Assembly: GCF_001425085.1 (NCBI RefSeq)
Contig: NZ_LMDN01000003.1
Location: 603,767-667,766, forward strand
Source: Leifsonia sp. Root4
Lineage (GTDB): Bacteria; Actinomycetota; Actinomycetes; Actinomycetales; Microbacteriaceae
Length of the DNA: 64,000 bases
Direction: 5' to 3'
A model generated the notes under the pieces. It saw nothing but the letters and a program-made list of their open reading frames with translations, searched no databases and had not been told where the DNA came from. Position numbers and translations under genes: made by a program. How positions within the stretch are numbered: the stretch's first letter is position 1; every line of letters starts with the position of its first letter. This document shows positions 43,560-52,335 of this stretch, piece by piece.

Positions 43560-45601
43560 ACCGGCTCCCCCGCAGCCTCCGGCACGGCGTCCGCATCTGC
43601 CTCGTCCAGCTCGCCGCCGAGGAACTGCGCCTGATACAGGTTGAAGTAGGCGCCGCGCGTGGCGAGCAGCTGCTCGTGGTTGCCCTGCTCGACGATGCTC
43701 CCCTGTTCCATGACGAGGATCGTGTCCGCATCCCGGATCGTCGAGAGCCGGTGGGCGATGACGAAGGAGGTGCGGTCGGAGCGGAGCACCGCCATGGCCT
43801 GCTGCACGAGCAGCTCCGTGCGGGTGTCAACCGACGACGTCGCCTCGTCGAGGATCAGCAGTGATGGATTGGCGATGAACGCACGCGCGATCGTGATGAG
43901 CTGACGCTCGCCCGCCGAGACGCTGCCGCCGTCGGCATCCAGCACCGTGTCGTAGCCGTTCGGCAACTGGCGCACGAAACGGTCGACCATCGTCGCCTTC
44001 GCGGCCGCGACGACCTCGTCGTCGCTTGCGTCGAGCCGGCCGTAGCGAATGTTCTCCCGGATGGTGCCCTCGAAGAGCCAGGCGTCCTGCAGCACCATCC
44101 CCACCTGGGAGCGCAGCTCCGCCCTGGAGAGGGTGTGCACATCGACGCCGTCGAGCAGGATGCGCCCCCCGGTGAGTTCGTAGAAGCGCATGACCAGGTT
44201 CACGAGGGTGGTCTTGCCCGCGCCGGTCGGCCCGACGATCGCCACCGTGTGGCCCGGCTCGGCCGAGAAGGAGAGGTCGTCGATCAGCGGCACATCGGCG
44301 CTGTAGCGGAAGGATACGTGGTCGAACTCGACGTGACCGTCGGTCGGCTCCGGAAGCTCGGCGGTCGCCGTGTCGGCCTCCTGCTCATCGGCGTCGAGCA
44401 GCTCGAAGGTGCGCTCGGCCGAGGCGACACCCGACTGCAGCATGTTGGCCAGGCTCGCCATCTCGCTGATCGGCTGCGTGAACTCGCGGGAGTACTGGAT
44501 GAACGCGGTGGCATCACCGAGCGTCATCTGACCGGATGCCACACGCAGCCCGCCCGCGACGGCGATCATCACGTACGAGAGGTAGGAGACGAAGGTCATC
44601 GCCGGCATGATCATGCCCGAGACGAACTGGGCGCCGAATGAGGCCGCGTAGAGCTTGTCGTTGCGGCTGTCGAACTCCTCGAGCATCTCCTTGTCGCGGC
44701 CGAAGGCCCGCACGATCTCCTGGCCGGAGAAGGTCTCCTCGATGTGACCGTTCAGCGACCCCGTGTTCTTCCACTGCGCCGCGAAGAGCTTCTGGGAGCG
44801 CACACCGATCACGCCGGCGATGATGGCCGAAAGCGGCAGCGAGATCAGCGCGATCAGCGCCAGCTGCCAGGACACGATGAACATCATCGCGGCGATGCCG
44901 ACGACCATGAGCAGCGACTGCACGAGTTGGGAGAACGCCTGCTGCAGCGCAGCCTGCACGTTGTCGACGTCGTTCGTGACGCGCGACATCAGGTCGCCGC
45001 GCTGGCGGGTGTCGAAGTAGCTCAGCGGCAGCCTGTTCAGCTTCTCCTCGATGTCTTGACGCAGCTTGTAGACGATCCGCATGACGAGGCCGTTGAGGAT
45101 GAAGCCCTGTGCCCACATCAGGAAGGAGGCGACGAGGTAGAGACCGAGCACGATGAAGATCAGGCGGGAGAGCTCGGTGAAGTCGATGCCCTCGCCCGGA
45201 ACCACCGTTGTGCCCTGCAACATGTCGGCGAACTGATCATTGCCCTCTGCCCGCAGGCCGGCGATGACCTGGTCCAGCGTGAGGCCGGCCGGCATCTGCA
45301 TGCCGAGCACGCCGTTGAAGATCACGTCCATCGCCTCGCCGAGCACCCTCGGCGCGATGACGGTGAAGATCACCGAGATGATCACCAGCAGCACAACGAA
45401 GGCCATCTTCACGCGCTCCGGCCGGAGCAGGCCGAGCAGGCGCTTGGCCGACGGCCAGAAATGCTGCGCCTTCTTCGCCGGCGCACCGCCGAACATGTCG
45501 CCGTCTGCCTCGCTCGGCGCGTACTCGTACTCGAGCTCGTCGATCACGTCGGGCGTGGCCGGCGTTGCGGGGGTCTTCTTCTGTCGATCGCGCTTGGCCA
45601 T
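43556..45601 (-). CDS. ABC exporter subunit with consensus ATPase site
   Basis: A 681-residue ABC exporter half: six membrane helices (about 60-370), then an ATPase with Walker A GPTGAGKTTLVN, signature VSAGERQLITIARA, Walker B SLLILDEATSSVD and H-loop VIAHRLSTI, all consensus. A 55-residue acidic N-terminal extension precedes helix 1. It starts 3 bp after the stop of its partner at 45604, and the two are the asymmetric halves of a heterodimer of the BmrCD/TM287-288 kind. The substrate is unknown, with multidrug export likely. Confidence 0.92.
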   Translation of the reverse strand: MAKRDRQKKTPATPATPDVIDELEYEYAPSEADGDMFGGAPAKKAQHFWPSAKRLLGLLRPERVKMAFVVLLVIISVIFTVIAPRVLGEAMDVIFNGVLGMQMPAGLTLDQVIAGLRAEGNDQFADMLQGTTVVPGEGIDFTELSRLIFIVLGLYLVASFLMWAQGFILNGLVMRIVYKLRQDIEEKLNRLPLSYFDTRQRGDLMSRVTNDVDNVQAALQQAFSQLVQSLLMVVGIAAMMFIVSWQLALIALISLPLSAIIAGVIGVRSQKLFAAQWKNTGSLNGHIEETFSGQEIVRAFGRDKEMLEEFDSRNDKLYAASFGAQFVSGMIMPAMTFVSYLSYVMIAVAGGLRVASGQMTLGDATAFIQYSREFTQPISEMASLANMLQSGVASAERTFELLDADEQEADTATAELPEPTDGHVEFDHVSFRYSADVPLIDDLSFSAEPGHTVAIVGPTGAGKTTLVNLVMRFYELTGGRILLDGVDVHTLSRAELRSQVGMVLQDAWLFEGTIRENIRYGRLDASDDEVVAAAKATMVDRFVRQLPNGYDTVLDADGGSVSAGERQLITIARAFIANPSLLILDEATSSVDTRTELLVQQAMAVLRSDRTSFVIAHRLSTIRDADTILVMEQGSIVEQGNHEQLLATRGAYFNLYQAQFLGGELDEADADAVPEAAGEPV

Positions 45602-45603
45602 GG

Positions 45604-47340
45604 TTACGCCACCTCCTCGACGCTGAGTTGAGACTGCACAATCTCGCGATAGGTTTCACTGCTCTCGAGCAGTTCGTCGTGGGTGCCTCTGCCGACGATG
45701 ACGCCGTCGTTGACGACGAGGATCTGGTCGGCATCCGTGATCGTCGACACCCGCTGGGCCACGATGATCACGGTCGCGTCGCCCGTCGCATCCGCGAGCC
45801 CGGCCCGGAGCCGAGCATCGGTGGCGACATCGAGCGCCGAGAAGGAGTCGTCGAAGAGGTACACCCGCGGCTGGGCGACAAGCGCCCTCGCGATGCACAG
45901 GCGCTGTCGCTGACCGCCGGAGACGTTCGTTCCGCCCTGGGCGACGACGGATGCCAGCCCCTTCTCCTTCTCGCGCACGAAGTCCTCCCCCTGGGCGACC
46001 CGCAGCGCCTCCCAGAGTTCCGCGTCGTCGGCATCCACCCGGCCGAAGCGCAGATTCGACGCGACCGTGCCGGAGAACAGGTACGGCTTCTGCGACACGA
46101 GCCCGACGACGCTGGAGAGCTGCGCGCGGCTCAGATCGTTCACGTCGACACCGTCGATGAGAACCTCACCCTGCTGCGGGTCGTAGAGCCGCGGGATGAG
46201 GTTGATCAGCGTGGTCTTGCCGGCACCGGTGGATCCGACGATCGCCGTCGTCTTGCCCGGCTCGGCCGTGAAGCTGACGCCGTCGAGCACGGGACGCTCT
46301 GCGCCGGGATAGCCGAAGGTGACATTGCGAAACTCGACCTTGCCGTGACGTGGGGTCGGCAGCTCCGGACCGGTTGCCAACTTCTGACTGGATTCGGTGT
46401 CAAGCACCTCCCCGATGCGCTCGGCGCAGACGACGGCACGCGGGATCATCATGACCATGAAGACACCCATCATGACGGCGGTCAGGATCTGCAGGAGGTA
46501 CTGCAGGAACGCCGTGAGGGATCCGACCTGCATTTCCCCGGCGTCCACACGTTGCCCGCCGAACCAGAGCACCGCGGCAGTGGCCAGGTGCAGGATCATC
46601 ATGATGATCGGGAACATCAGCACGAAGATATTGCCGACCTTGACGGACACCCGGGTGAGTGACTCGTTGGCGAGACGGTAGCGCTCGGACTCGAACGGCT
46701 CGCGCACGAAGGCACGCACGACGCGGATGCCGATGATCTGTTCCCGCAGCACGCTGTTGATGCCGTCGATGCGGTCCTGCATCTGGCGGAACAGCGGCAT
46801 CAGAAGGTAGACGAGGATGCCGACGATGAGGAAGAGCAGGGGAACGGAGACCCAGAGCAGCCAGGACAGGCCGGGATCCTCGCGGAGGGCCATGATGATG
46901 CCGCCGATGCACATGATCGGCGTCGAGACCATGAAGTTGAGCGTCATCAGCACGAGCATCTGCACCTGCTGCACGTCGTTCGTGCCGCGTGTGATGAGGG
47001 TTCCGCTGCCGAAGCGGTTGAGTTCGAGCGCACCGAGCGAGTCGACCTTGCGGTACACCTCGCGGCGGAGGTCGCGCCCGATGGCCATGGCCGTGCGCGC
47101 GCCAAAGTAGATCCCGCCGATCGCGGTGAAGACTTGCACGAAGCAGACCATGAGCATGGTCATGCCCGTGGACCAGATGAAGTCGGTGTCGCCGGTCGCG
47201 ATGCCGGTGTCGATGATCTGGGCGTTCAGGCTCGGTAGGTAGAGCGCGGCCATGGTGGAGATCAGCTGCAGTACGACGACCGCGGTGATCCAGACCTTGT
47301 ATGGCTTCGCATGCCGGAGCGTGAGGGAGAGCAGAACCAC
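45604..47340 (-). CDS. ABC exporter subunit with degenerate ATPase site
   Basis: A 578-residue ABC exporter half with six membrane helices and an ATPase domain: Walker A GSTGAGKTTLIN and signature VSGGQRQRLCIARA. In Walker B (VYLFDDSFSALD) Asp replaces the catalytic Glu, and in VIIVAQRVSTI Gln replaces the H-loop His. These changes mark the non-catalytic site of heterodimeric exporters. It is the first gene of the pair, with a GAGG site 8 bp before the GTG. The partner follows 2 bp after its stop. Confidence 0.92.
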   Translation of the reverse strand: MVLLSLTLRHAKPYKVWITAVVVLQLISTMAALYLPSLNAQIIDTGIATGDTDFIWSTGMTMLMVCFVQVFTAIGGIYFGARTAMAIGRDLRREVYRKVDSLGALELNRFGSGTLITRGTNDVQQVQMLVLMTLNFMVSTPIMCIGGIIMALREDPGLSWLLWVSVPLLFLIVGILVYLLMPLFRQMQDRIDGINSVLREQIIGIRVVRAFVREPFESERYRLANESLTRVSVKVGNIFVLMFPIIMMILHLATAAVLWFGGQRVDAGEMQVGSLTAFLQYLLQILTAVMMGVFMVMMIPRAVVCAERIGEVLDTESSQKLATGPELPTPRHGKVEFRNVTFGYPGAERPVLDGVSFTAEPGKTTAIVGSTGAGKTTLINLIPRLYDPQQGEVLIDGVDVNDLSRAQLSSVVGLVSQKPYLFSGTVASNLRFGRVDADDAELWEALRVAQGEDFVREKEKGLASVVAQGGTNVSGGQRQRLCIARALVAQPRVYLFDDSFSALDVATDARLRAGLADATGDATVIIVAQRVSTITDADQILVVNDGVIVGRGTHDELLESSETYREIVQSQLSVEEVA

Positions 47341-47417
47341 GTAAGAGACCTCACTGTGACGGCGATCGGGGGGACTTTTTCACCCTACAACGCAGCACCG
47401 ACAGGGTGCCATCCTCC

Positions 47418-48266
47418 TCAGGGAGGATCCTGGCACTGCCCGTAGGCGTAGCCGGCGCGGTCGGGAGTGGCGAGTGGCCGGTCTCGCAGAATCGTCAGCG
47501 GGGCGCGATCCGCTGAGGCGCACACGACATCGAAGCCCGTCGGCAGATTGTCCGTGTACTCGATCTGGAGTACGTGCTCCCCGTAGACGTCGCGGTAGGC
47601 GGCGCACTCGCCGTACGCCGCGCACCCCTCGGCCACGGCGAAATCGAAGCCGATCTCCCGTCGCCCGACGTCGGCCATCTCCGCCGCATTCTTCTGCCCG
47701 ATCGCCAGCCCCTCCTCGTGGGCGCGTCGCACATACATGCCGGCCAGGGCGAAGACCCCTGCCTGCGTGACACGGCCGCTCGCGGCATCCGTGAATCGAC
47801 TTGCGATGTCGAGGTTGTCGAGGTCGACGGCGTCGAACCCCTTCTCGGCGCACTCGCTGATCAACGGAGCGAGAATGGCGAAGATGGCCAGGCGCGACGA
47901 TTCGGATGACGGGTCGAGGATGTACTCATCCGGCCAGTTCGGGTCGATCACGACAGCGCCGTCGCCGTCGCGCAGCAGGAGCTCACCGCGCTGCTCCGTC
48001 CACAGCTCCGCCTCGCCGGGTTGGGTCTGGAAGCCGTTCACGTAGCAGATGTTGTATGCGCCGGGCAGGGGTTCGGCCGTCACATCGCGCACGACGACGG
48101 CTGCGGCTTCGCTCGGGGCGTATGCGCCGCCCAGTTGATAGTCGAAGCCTCCGCTGCTCGGAGGCAGGCGGACGGCGGTTGCGGCATCCGGCGCGGTGTT
48201 ACACGCCGTCAGTGCGAGCAGACAGAGCGCTGCCAGCGCGAACGACCGTGTGCGGCTCGCGCTCAC
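47418..48266 (-). CDS. GH114-like (endo-alpha-1,4-polygalactosaminidase family) lipoprotein
   Basis: A 282-residue exported protein starting GTG with a lipobox (TRSFALAALCLLALTAC). The fold motifs of GH114/TM1410 are present: NICYVNGFQ near the start, VIDPNWPDEYILDPSS, KGFDAVDLDNLDIASRFTD (the acidic core), then AIGQKNAAEMAD and VAEGCAAYGECAAYRDVYGEHVLQIEYTD. Family members cleave galactosamine-containing exopolysaccharides; the substrate here is unknown. The GTG overlaps the TGA of the MepB-like gene by 4 bases (GTGA), so both are translated together. Confidence 0.85.
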   Translation of the reverse strand: MSASRTRSFALAALCLLALTACNTAPDAATAVRLPPSSGGFDYQLGGAYAPSEAAAVVVRDVTAEPLPGAYNICYVNGFQTQPGEAELWTEQRGELLLRDGDGAVVIDPNWPDEYILDPSSESSRLAIFAILAPLISECAEKGFDAVDLDNLDIASRFTDAASGRVTQAGVFALAGMYVRRAHEEGLAIGQKNAAEMADVGRREIGFDFAVAEGCAAYGECAAYRDVYGEHVLQIEYTDNLPTGFDVVCASADRAPLTILRDRPLATPDRAGYAYGQCQDPP

Positions 48267-48763
48267 TGGGGAACCGAAGAGGCGCTCGCGATGGTCTCGA
48301 AGTATCGCTGCTGCCACTGCTGCGTGCGCCTGGCCTGGGCGTTCGTCGTGGTCGACCACGATGGATAGAGCCGGAAGCCACGCTTGCCGCCCGCCCCGGC
48401 GACGGAGAGGACGCCGTGTTCGCGCAGCGCCTCCCTCGGGAAGGTGAACAGTCCGAGCCGGGCGCCGTCACGCACGATCACGAGCAGCAGCTCGGTGTCG
48501 CCCTCGACGGCGAACGGCCGGGTCGTTCCATCGTCTGCGCGTTCCCACACCGCGACGAAGAGTCCGACCTTGCGTGGCGTGACCCGCCCGATCCGGAGCC
48601 GAGCCGTGCGCCCGTCGATGGTGAGCTGCTGCGCGCCGTAGTCGGCGTTCGTCGCATCGGCGTGGATCTCCGAGCACAGGGAGTGCCTGGCGCGAAGCAC
48701 GCGCATCACCGTCAGGACATCGGCGGGCAGCTCGGAGCGGAGGGAGGCGTCGTGGATGGTCAC
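48263..48763 (-). CDS. MepB family protein
   Basis: A 166-residue soluble protein of the MepB family: DATNADYGAQQLTIDGRTARLRIGRVTPRKVGLFVAVWERA, then LGLFTFPREALREHGVLS, GKRGFRLYPSWS and TTNAQARRTQQWQQRYF. The last parts are near those of staphylococcal MepB, from the mepRAB multidrug operon, whose role is still unknown. It is not near a MATE pump here. It is translationally coupled to the lipoprotein gene and lies 63 bp after paaG on the same strand, so it may be a distal part of the paa transcript. Confidence 0.85.
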   Translation of the reverse strand: MTIHDASLRSELPADVLTVMRVLRARHSLCSEIHADATNADYGAQQLTIDGRTARLRIGRVTPRKVGLFVAVWERADDGTTRPFAVEGDTELLLVIVRDGARLGLFTFPREALREHGVLSVAGAGGKRGFRLYPSWSTTTNAQARRTQQWQQRYFETIASASSVPQ

Positions 48764-48826
48764 AGTGCTTCAGGCTAGCGCGAGCGACCCCGGCCACATT
48801 CCGACGCCGACCGTTCCGATCGCCGC

Positions 48827-49618
48827 TCAGCGGGCCGGCGTCGGCGCGGCGCCGGTGAATACCGGGCGGCGTTTCTCCTGGAACGCCGCGAAACCCTCGC
48901 GGTAGTCGTCGCTGGCGCAGAGTTCCCCCTGGGCGGCGTTCTCGTCGGCGAGGGAGTCCCAGAGTCCGATCCGCTCGTCGCGGAGGCGCGCGACGAGCGC
49001 CTTGCTCGCCAGGAATGCATTCGTCGCACCCGTCGACACCCGGGTGACGCGTTCGCGGGTGAAGGCGAGCAGCTCGGCCTCCGGCACGACGCGGCTGAAC
49101 AGGCCGGCCGCAACGGCCTCCGTCCCGCTCATCAGTTCGGCCGTGTAGATCAGGTCGAGCGTGCGGTGCGCGCCGAGGCGCTCGACGAAGAGGGCGTGGC
49201 CACCCGAGTCGAGCGTCGCACCGAGATTTGCGAACGGGGATCCGATCTTGGCCGTGTCGGCGACGTAGACGACATCCGTGGCGATGAGCAGGCCGAGCCC
49301 GACACCGAGACAGGCGCCGTGGGCCGCGGCGAAGGTCGGAGCCGGGAACGCGGCCAGGCGGCGGAGCAGCGGCGTGACGACTCCGTGCAGGTAGCCGTGG
49401 GCGTCATCCGTCGCCGGGTCGACCGCCGAGATGTCGCGCCCGGCGCAGAACGCCCGCCCCTCGCCGCGCAGCAGCAGCGCCCGCACGCCGGCGGCCTCCG
49501 CCGCGTCGAGCGCGCCGGAGAGCCCCGAGATCGCAGCCTCGTCGAGGGCGTTGAGTTTGGCCGGGTCGTTCAGGACGATCTCGGCGACACCGCCGGAGAT
49601 GCTGCATTCAACGGGCAT
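48827..49618 (-). CDS. paaG: 1,2-epoxyphenylacetyl-CoA isomerase (crotonase fold)
   Basis: A 263-residue crotonase-fold enzyme with ALLLRGEGRAFCAGRDISAVD (oxyanion loop) and GACLGVGLGLLIATDVVYVADTAKIGSPFANLGATLDSGGH. The first glutamate of hydratases is missing (GVGLGLL), and an Asp stands at LDSGG, which fits isomerases like PaaG rather than hydratases. PaaG converts ring-1,2-epoxyphenylacetyl-CoA to the oxepin. The gene follows paaE by 14 bp in the paaABCDE-G unit. Assignment to PaaG over PaaB/other crotonases rests on this motif and on position. Confidence 0.85.
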   Translation of the reverse strand: MPVECSISGGVAEIVLNDPAKLNALDEAAISGLSGALDAAEAAGVRALLLRGEGRAFCAGRDISAVDPATDDAHGYLHGVVTPLLRRLAAFPAPTFAAAHGACLGVGLGLLIATDVVYVADTAKIGSPFANLGATLDSGGHALFVERLGAHRTLDLIYTAELMSGTEAVAAGLFSRVVPEAELLAFTRERVTRVSTGATNAFLASKALVARLRDERIGLWDSLADENAAQGELCASDDYREGFAAFQEKRRPVFTGAAPTPAR

Positions 49619-49632
49619 GATGCTCCTTACGC

Positions 49633-50751
49633 TCACACGTCGTAGTTGACGCTGACCTTCTCGCTGGTGGGTACGGCCTGACAGGTGAGCACGTAGCCGC
49701 GGGCGAGCTCCTCCGGCTCGAGCGCGTAGTTCTCGGCCATCTCGACGGTGCCGCCCGTCACGACGGCTCGGCAGGTGCCGCACACTCCGCCCGCACAGGC
49801 GAACGGCACGTCGCCGCGGACCCGCAGCGCGGCGTTGAGGATCGACTCGTTGCTGTGGACCGGGCTCGTCACCGTCGCCGTTGTGCCGTCGAGCACGAAG
49901 GAGATGGTGTGCACCTGGTCATCATCGCGCGGCGTCACGGGGCGCCCGGTCTGGCCGGTCGGGTTGTCCGGGCGGTCGCTCGTGAAGAGCTCGTAGCGAA
50001 TCGCCGACACGTCGACACCCAGCTCGGCGAGGGTGTCGCGGCAGAGCTGCACCAGGTCGAACGGGCCGCAGATGAACCACTCATCGACATCGGCCGGGCT
50101 GATCAGGGCGTCGAGGATGGCGCGCACCTTGTGGGCGTCGAGGCGCCCGGAGAGCAGCTCGGAGCTGCGGCGTTCCCGGGTGAGCACGTGGTAGAGCGCC
50201 AGCCTGGACGGGTAACGGTCCTTCAGATCGGCGAGTTCGTCGACGAACATCGTGTCCATCGCGGTGCGGTTGGAGTAGACGAGCGAGAAGGTGTTGCCTG
50301 GCGACGCCTTGAGGGTGCCCTCGATGAGTGCCATCACCGGCGTGATGCCCGAGCCGGCGGCGATCGCGACGTAGTGTGCGTTCGCGCGCACCGGGGGCCG
50401 CGCGGTGAAGCGTCCCTCCGGGCTCATCACGTCGATCGTCATCCCCGGGCCCAGATTCTCGATCGCCCAGGCGGAGAAGAGGCCGCCGAGGTCGCGTTTG
50501 ATCGCCACCTTCAGTTCGCCGACGACGGGGGCCTGGCAGATGGAGTAACTCCGGCGCACCTCCTCGCCCCCGAGCGAGGTGCGAATCGCGATGTACTGAC
50601 CAGGAGCGTAGTCGTACTTGCCGGCCAGCTCCTCCGGCACGGCGAAGCTGACCTCGATCGAATCCGCCGTCAGGTGGCGCACCCCGGTCACGGCGAGCGG
50701 ATGAAAGCTCGCGCGACGTCGGGTCGTGGCGGTGGTCGCGGTCTCCGTCAT
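49633..50751 (-). CDS. paaE: 1,2-phenylacetyl-CoA epoxidase reductase subunit
   Basis: A 372-residue flavin/iron-sulfur reductase. Residues about 15-120 form a ferredoxin-reductase FAD domain (APGQYIAIRTSLGG, RRSYSICQAP), 120-260 the NAD(P)H domain (AGSGITPVMALIEG, WFICGPFDLVQ) and 280-372 a plant-type [2Fe-2S] domain (FACAGGVCGTCRA with a fourth Cys in YVLTCQAVP). It passes electrons from NADPH to PaaA. Its ATG at 50751 shares one base with the paaD stop. Confidence 0.95.
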   Translation of the reverse strand: MTETATTATTRRRASFHPLAVTGVRHLTADSIEVSFAVPEELAGKYDYAPGQYIAIRTSLGGEEVRRSYSICQAPVVGELKVAIKRDLGGLFSAWAIENLGPGMTIDVMSPEGRFTARPPVRANAHYVAIAAGSGITPVMALIEGTLKASPGNTFSLVYSNRTAMDTMFVDELADLKDRYPSRLALYHVLTRERRSSELLSGRLDAHKVRAILDALISPADVDEWFICGPFDLVQLCRDTLAELGVDVSAIRYELFTSDRPDNPTGQTGRPVTPRDDDQVHTISFVLDGTTATVTSPVHSNESILNAALRVRGDVPFACAGGVCGTCRAVVTGGTVEMAENYALEPEELARGYVLTCQAVPTSEKVSVNYDV

Positions 50752-51269
50752 CAGTGCGCCTTGAAGTAGTCGAACGGCTCGTGGCAGCGCTGGCACTCAT
50801 ACAGCGCCTTGCACGAGGTTGAGCCGAAGCGCGAGACCTCCCGGGTGTGCAGCGACCCGCAGCGCGGGCAGCGGATGCCGAGCCCGAGGCTCACGGCGCC
50901 GCCCGGTTGACGCGGCGCGGGGGCCGCGATGCCGTACTCCTCGAGCTTCGCCCTTCCCGCATCGCTCAGCCAGTCGGTGGTCCAGGCCGGGGCGAGCACA
51001 ACGTCCACCCGCACTCCGGTGTACCCGTGCAGCGTGAGGGCGGTCACGATGTCGTCGCGCATCGCGTCGACGGCCGGGCAGCCGGAGTAGGTCGGGGTGA
51101 TCTGCACGATGACGGTGTCCGCGGAGACGGAGACGCTGCGGAGGACCCCGAGGTCCTCGATCGTCAGCACCGGGACCTCCGGGTCGCACACCGTGGCCGC
51201 GATCGCCCAGGCGGCGCGGTCGGCGGCGTTCGTCGGGAGCGGCCGGGCCTCGGTCTCGAGCGTCACCAT
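50751..51269 (-). CDS. paaD: Phenylacetate epoxidase assembly subunit PaaD
   Basis: A 172-residue protein with a MIP18/DUF59-like domain (TVCDPEVPVLTIEDLGVLRSV, ITPTYSGCPAVDAMRDDI) and a C-terminal zinc or iron-sulfur ribbon (IRCPRCGSLHTREVSRFGSTSCKALYECQRCHEPFDYFKAH). PaaD is needed for PaaABCE activity, probably for iron-sulfur cluster maturation. The start at 51269 overlaps paaC by 7 bp and GGGAG stands just upstream. Confidence 0.95.
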   Translation of the reverse strand: MVTLETEARPLPTNAADRAAWAIAATVCDPEVPVLTIEDLGVLRSVSVSADTVIVQITPTYSGCPAVDAMRDDIVTALTLHGYTGVRVDVVLAPAWTTDWLSDAGRAKLEEYGIAAPAPRQPGGAVSLGLGIRCPRCGSLHTREVSRFGSTSCKALYECQRCHEPFDYFKAH

Positions 51270-52030
51270 GATGCTCCCGGGTGCGCGCGGGCGAGCACCT
51301 GCATCTCGGCGAGCAGCGGGCCGAATGCCTCGGAGTGCACGCCGTCGCGGCCACCGCCGCGGGCGGGCGCCGCCGTGGGCACGCTCAGGCCGGCATCCGT
51401 GATGAGAGTGGGAACCAGCGCGTCGAACGCTGCTCGCATCCGCTCGGAATCCGCGGCGATTCCGGGGAGGGCGCCGGCCTGGGGCTCCTCGCGGAAGAGT
51501 TCGTCGGCGAACGGCCACATCGCATCGAGCCCGCGCTGCATCCTGCGGTGCGATTCCTCCGTGCCGAGGCCGAGTCGCAGCAGCCACTGGGTGCTGTGGT
51601 CGAGGTGGTAGTCGACCTCCTTGACCGCCTTGGCCGCGATGGCCGCGAGCGTTGCATCGGCCGACGCCATCAGCTGGCGGTAGAGCTGGTCGAAGTAGAC
51701 CGAGGCGATGAGTTGGCGCGCGATGGTCTGGGCGAAGTCGCCGTTCGGCTGCTCGAACAGCTGCCGGCAGCGGAACTCGGCCTCATCGCGGAAGTAGGCG
51801 AGATCGTCTTCGCTCGTGCCCAACCCCGAGCCGGCATAGCCGAGCAGCCCACGGGCATGGCCGAGCAGGTCGAGTGCGATGTTGCCGAGGGCGATGTCCT
51901 CTTCGATCTCCGGCGCGCTCGCGATCCACTCCCCCAGCCGCTGCGCCAGAATCAGCGCGTCGTCGCCCAGCCCGAGGGCGTACTCGGCGACAGCCCGGTC
52001 CGTTCCGGCCTTCTTCGGCTGAACGCTCAT
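51263..52030 (-). CDS. paaC: 1,2-phenylacetyl-CoA epoxidase structural subunit
   Basis: A 255-residue ferritin-like helical protein: VAEYALGLGDDALILAQRLGEWIASAP, GNIALDLLGHARGLL, FAQTIARQLIASVYFDQLYRQL and AVKEVDYHLDHSTQWLLRL. PaaC resembles PaaA but does not carry the working di-iron site; it stabilises the PaaA-PaaC core. The ATG at 52030 overlaps the paaB stop by 4 bases. Confidence 0.95.
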   Translation of the reverse strand: MSVQPKKAGTDRAVAEYALGLGDDALILAQRLGEWIASAPEIEEDIALGNIALDLLGHARGLLGYAGSGLGTSEDDLAYFRDEAEFRCRQLFEQPNGDFAQTIARQLIASVYFDQLYRQLMASADATLAAIAAKAVKEVDYHLDHSTQWLLRLGLGTEESHRRMQRGLDAMWPFADELFREEPQAGALPGIAADSERMRAAFDALVPTLITDAGLSVPTAAPARGGGRDGVHSEAFGPLLAEMQVLARAHPGASW

Positions 52031-52335
52031 AGGTGCGGCACCGATTCTGAGGCCGTGTAGTAGCTGGCGTGGCGGTAGTCCTTGCCCTGTGGCGACTCGA
52101 AGAACGCGCCCTTCGCGTCGGGGTCGGATGCCGTGATCGCCGCGGCGGGCACGACCCACACCGAGACGCCCTCACCGCGTCGGGTGTAGAGGTCACGCGC
52201 ATTGCGGACGGCCATGATCTCGTCCGGCGCGTGAAGCGAGCCGGCGTGCACATGGGACAGGCCGCGGGAGGAACGGATGAACACCTCCCACAGCGGCCAC
52301 GTCTCGCGTTGTCCTGAGTCTCCGGGGCTGGTCAT
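52027..52335 (-). CDS. paaB: 1,2-phenylacetyl-CoA epoxidase subunit PaaB
   Basis: A 102-residue small subunit: [51 protein letters not shown] and the ending [21 protein letters not shown]. This is the typical PaaB size and sequence; it bridges PaaAC units. The ATG at 52335 overlaps the paaA stop. Confidence 0.95.
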   Translation of the reverse strand: MTSPGDSGQRETWPLWEVFIRSSRGLSHVHAGSLHAPDEIMAVRNARDLYTRRGEGVSVWVVPAAAITASDPDAKGAFFESPQGKDYRHASYYTASESVPHL

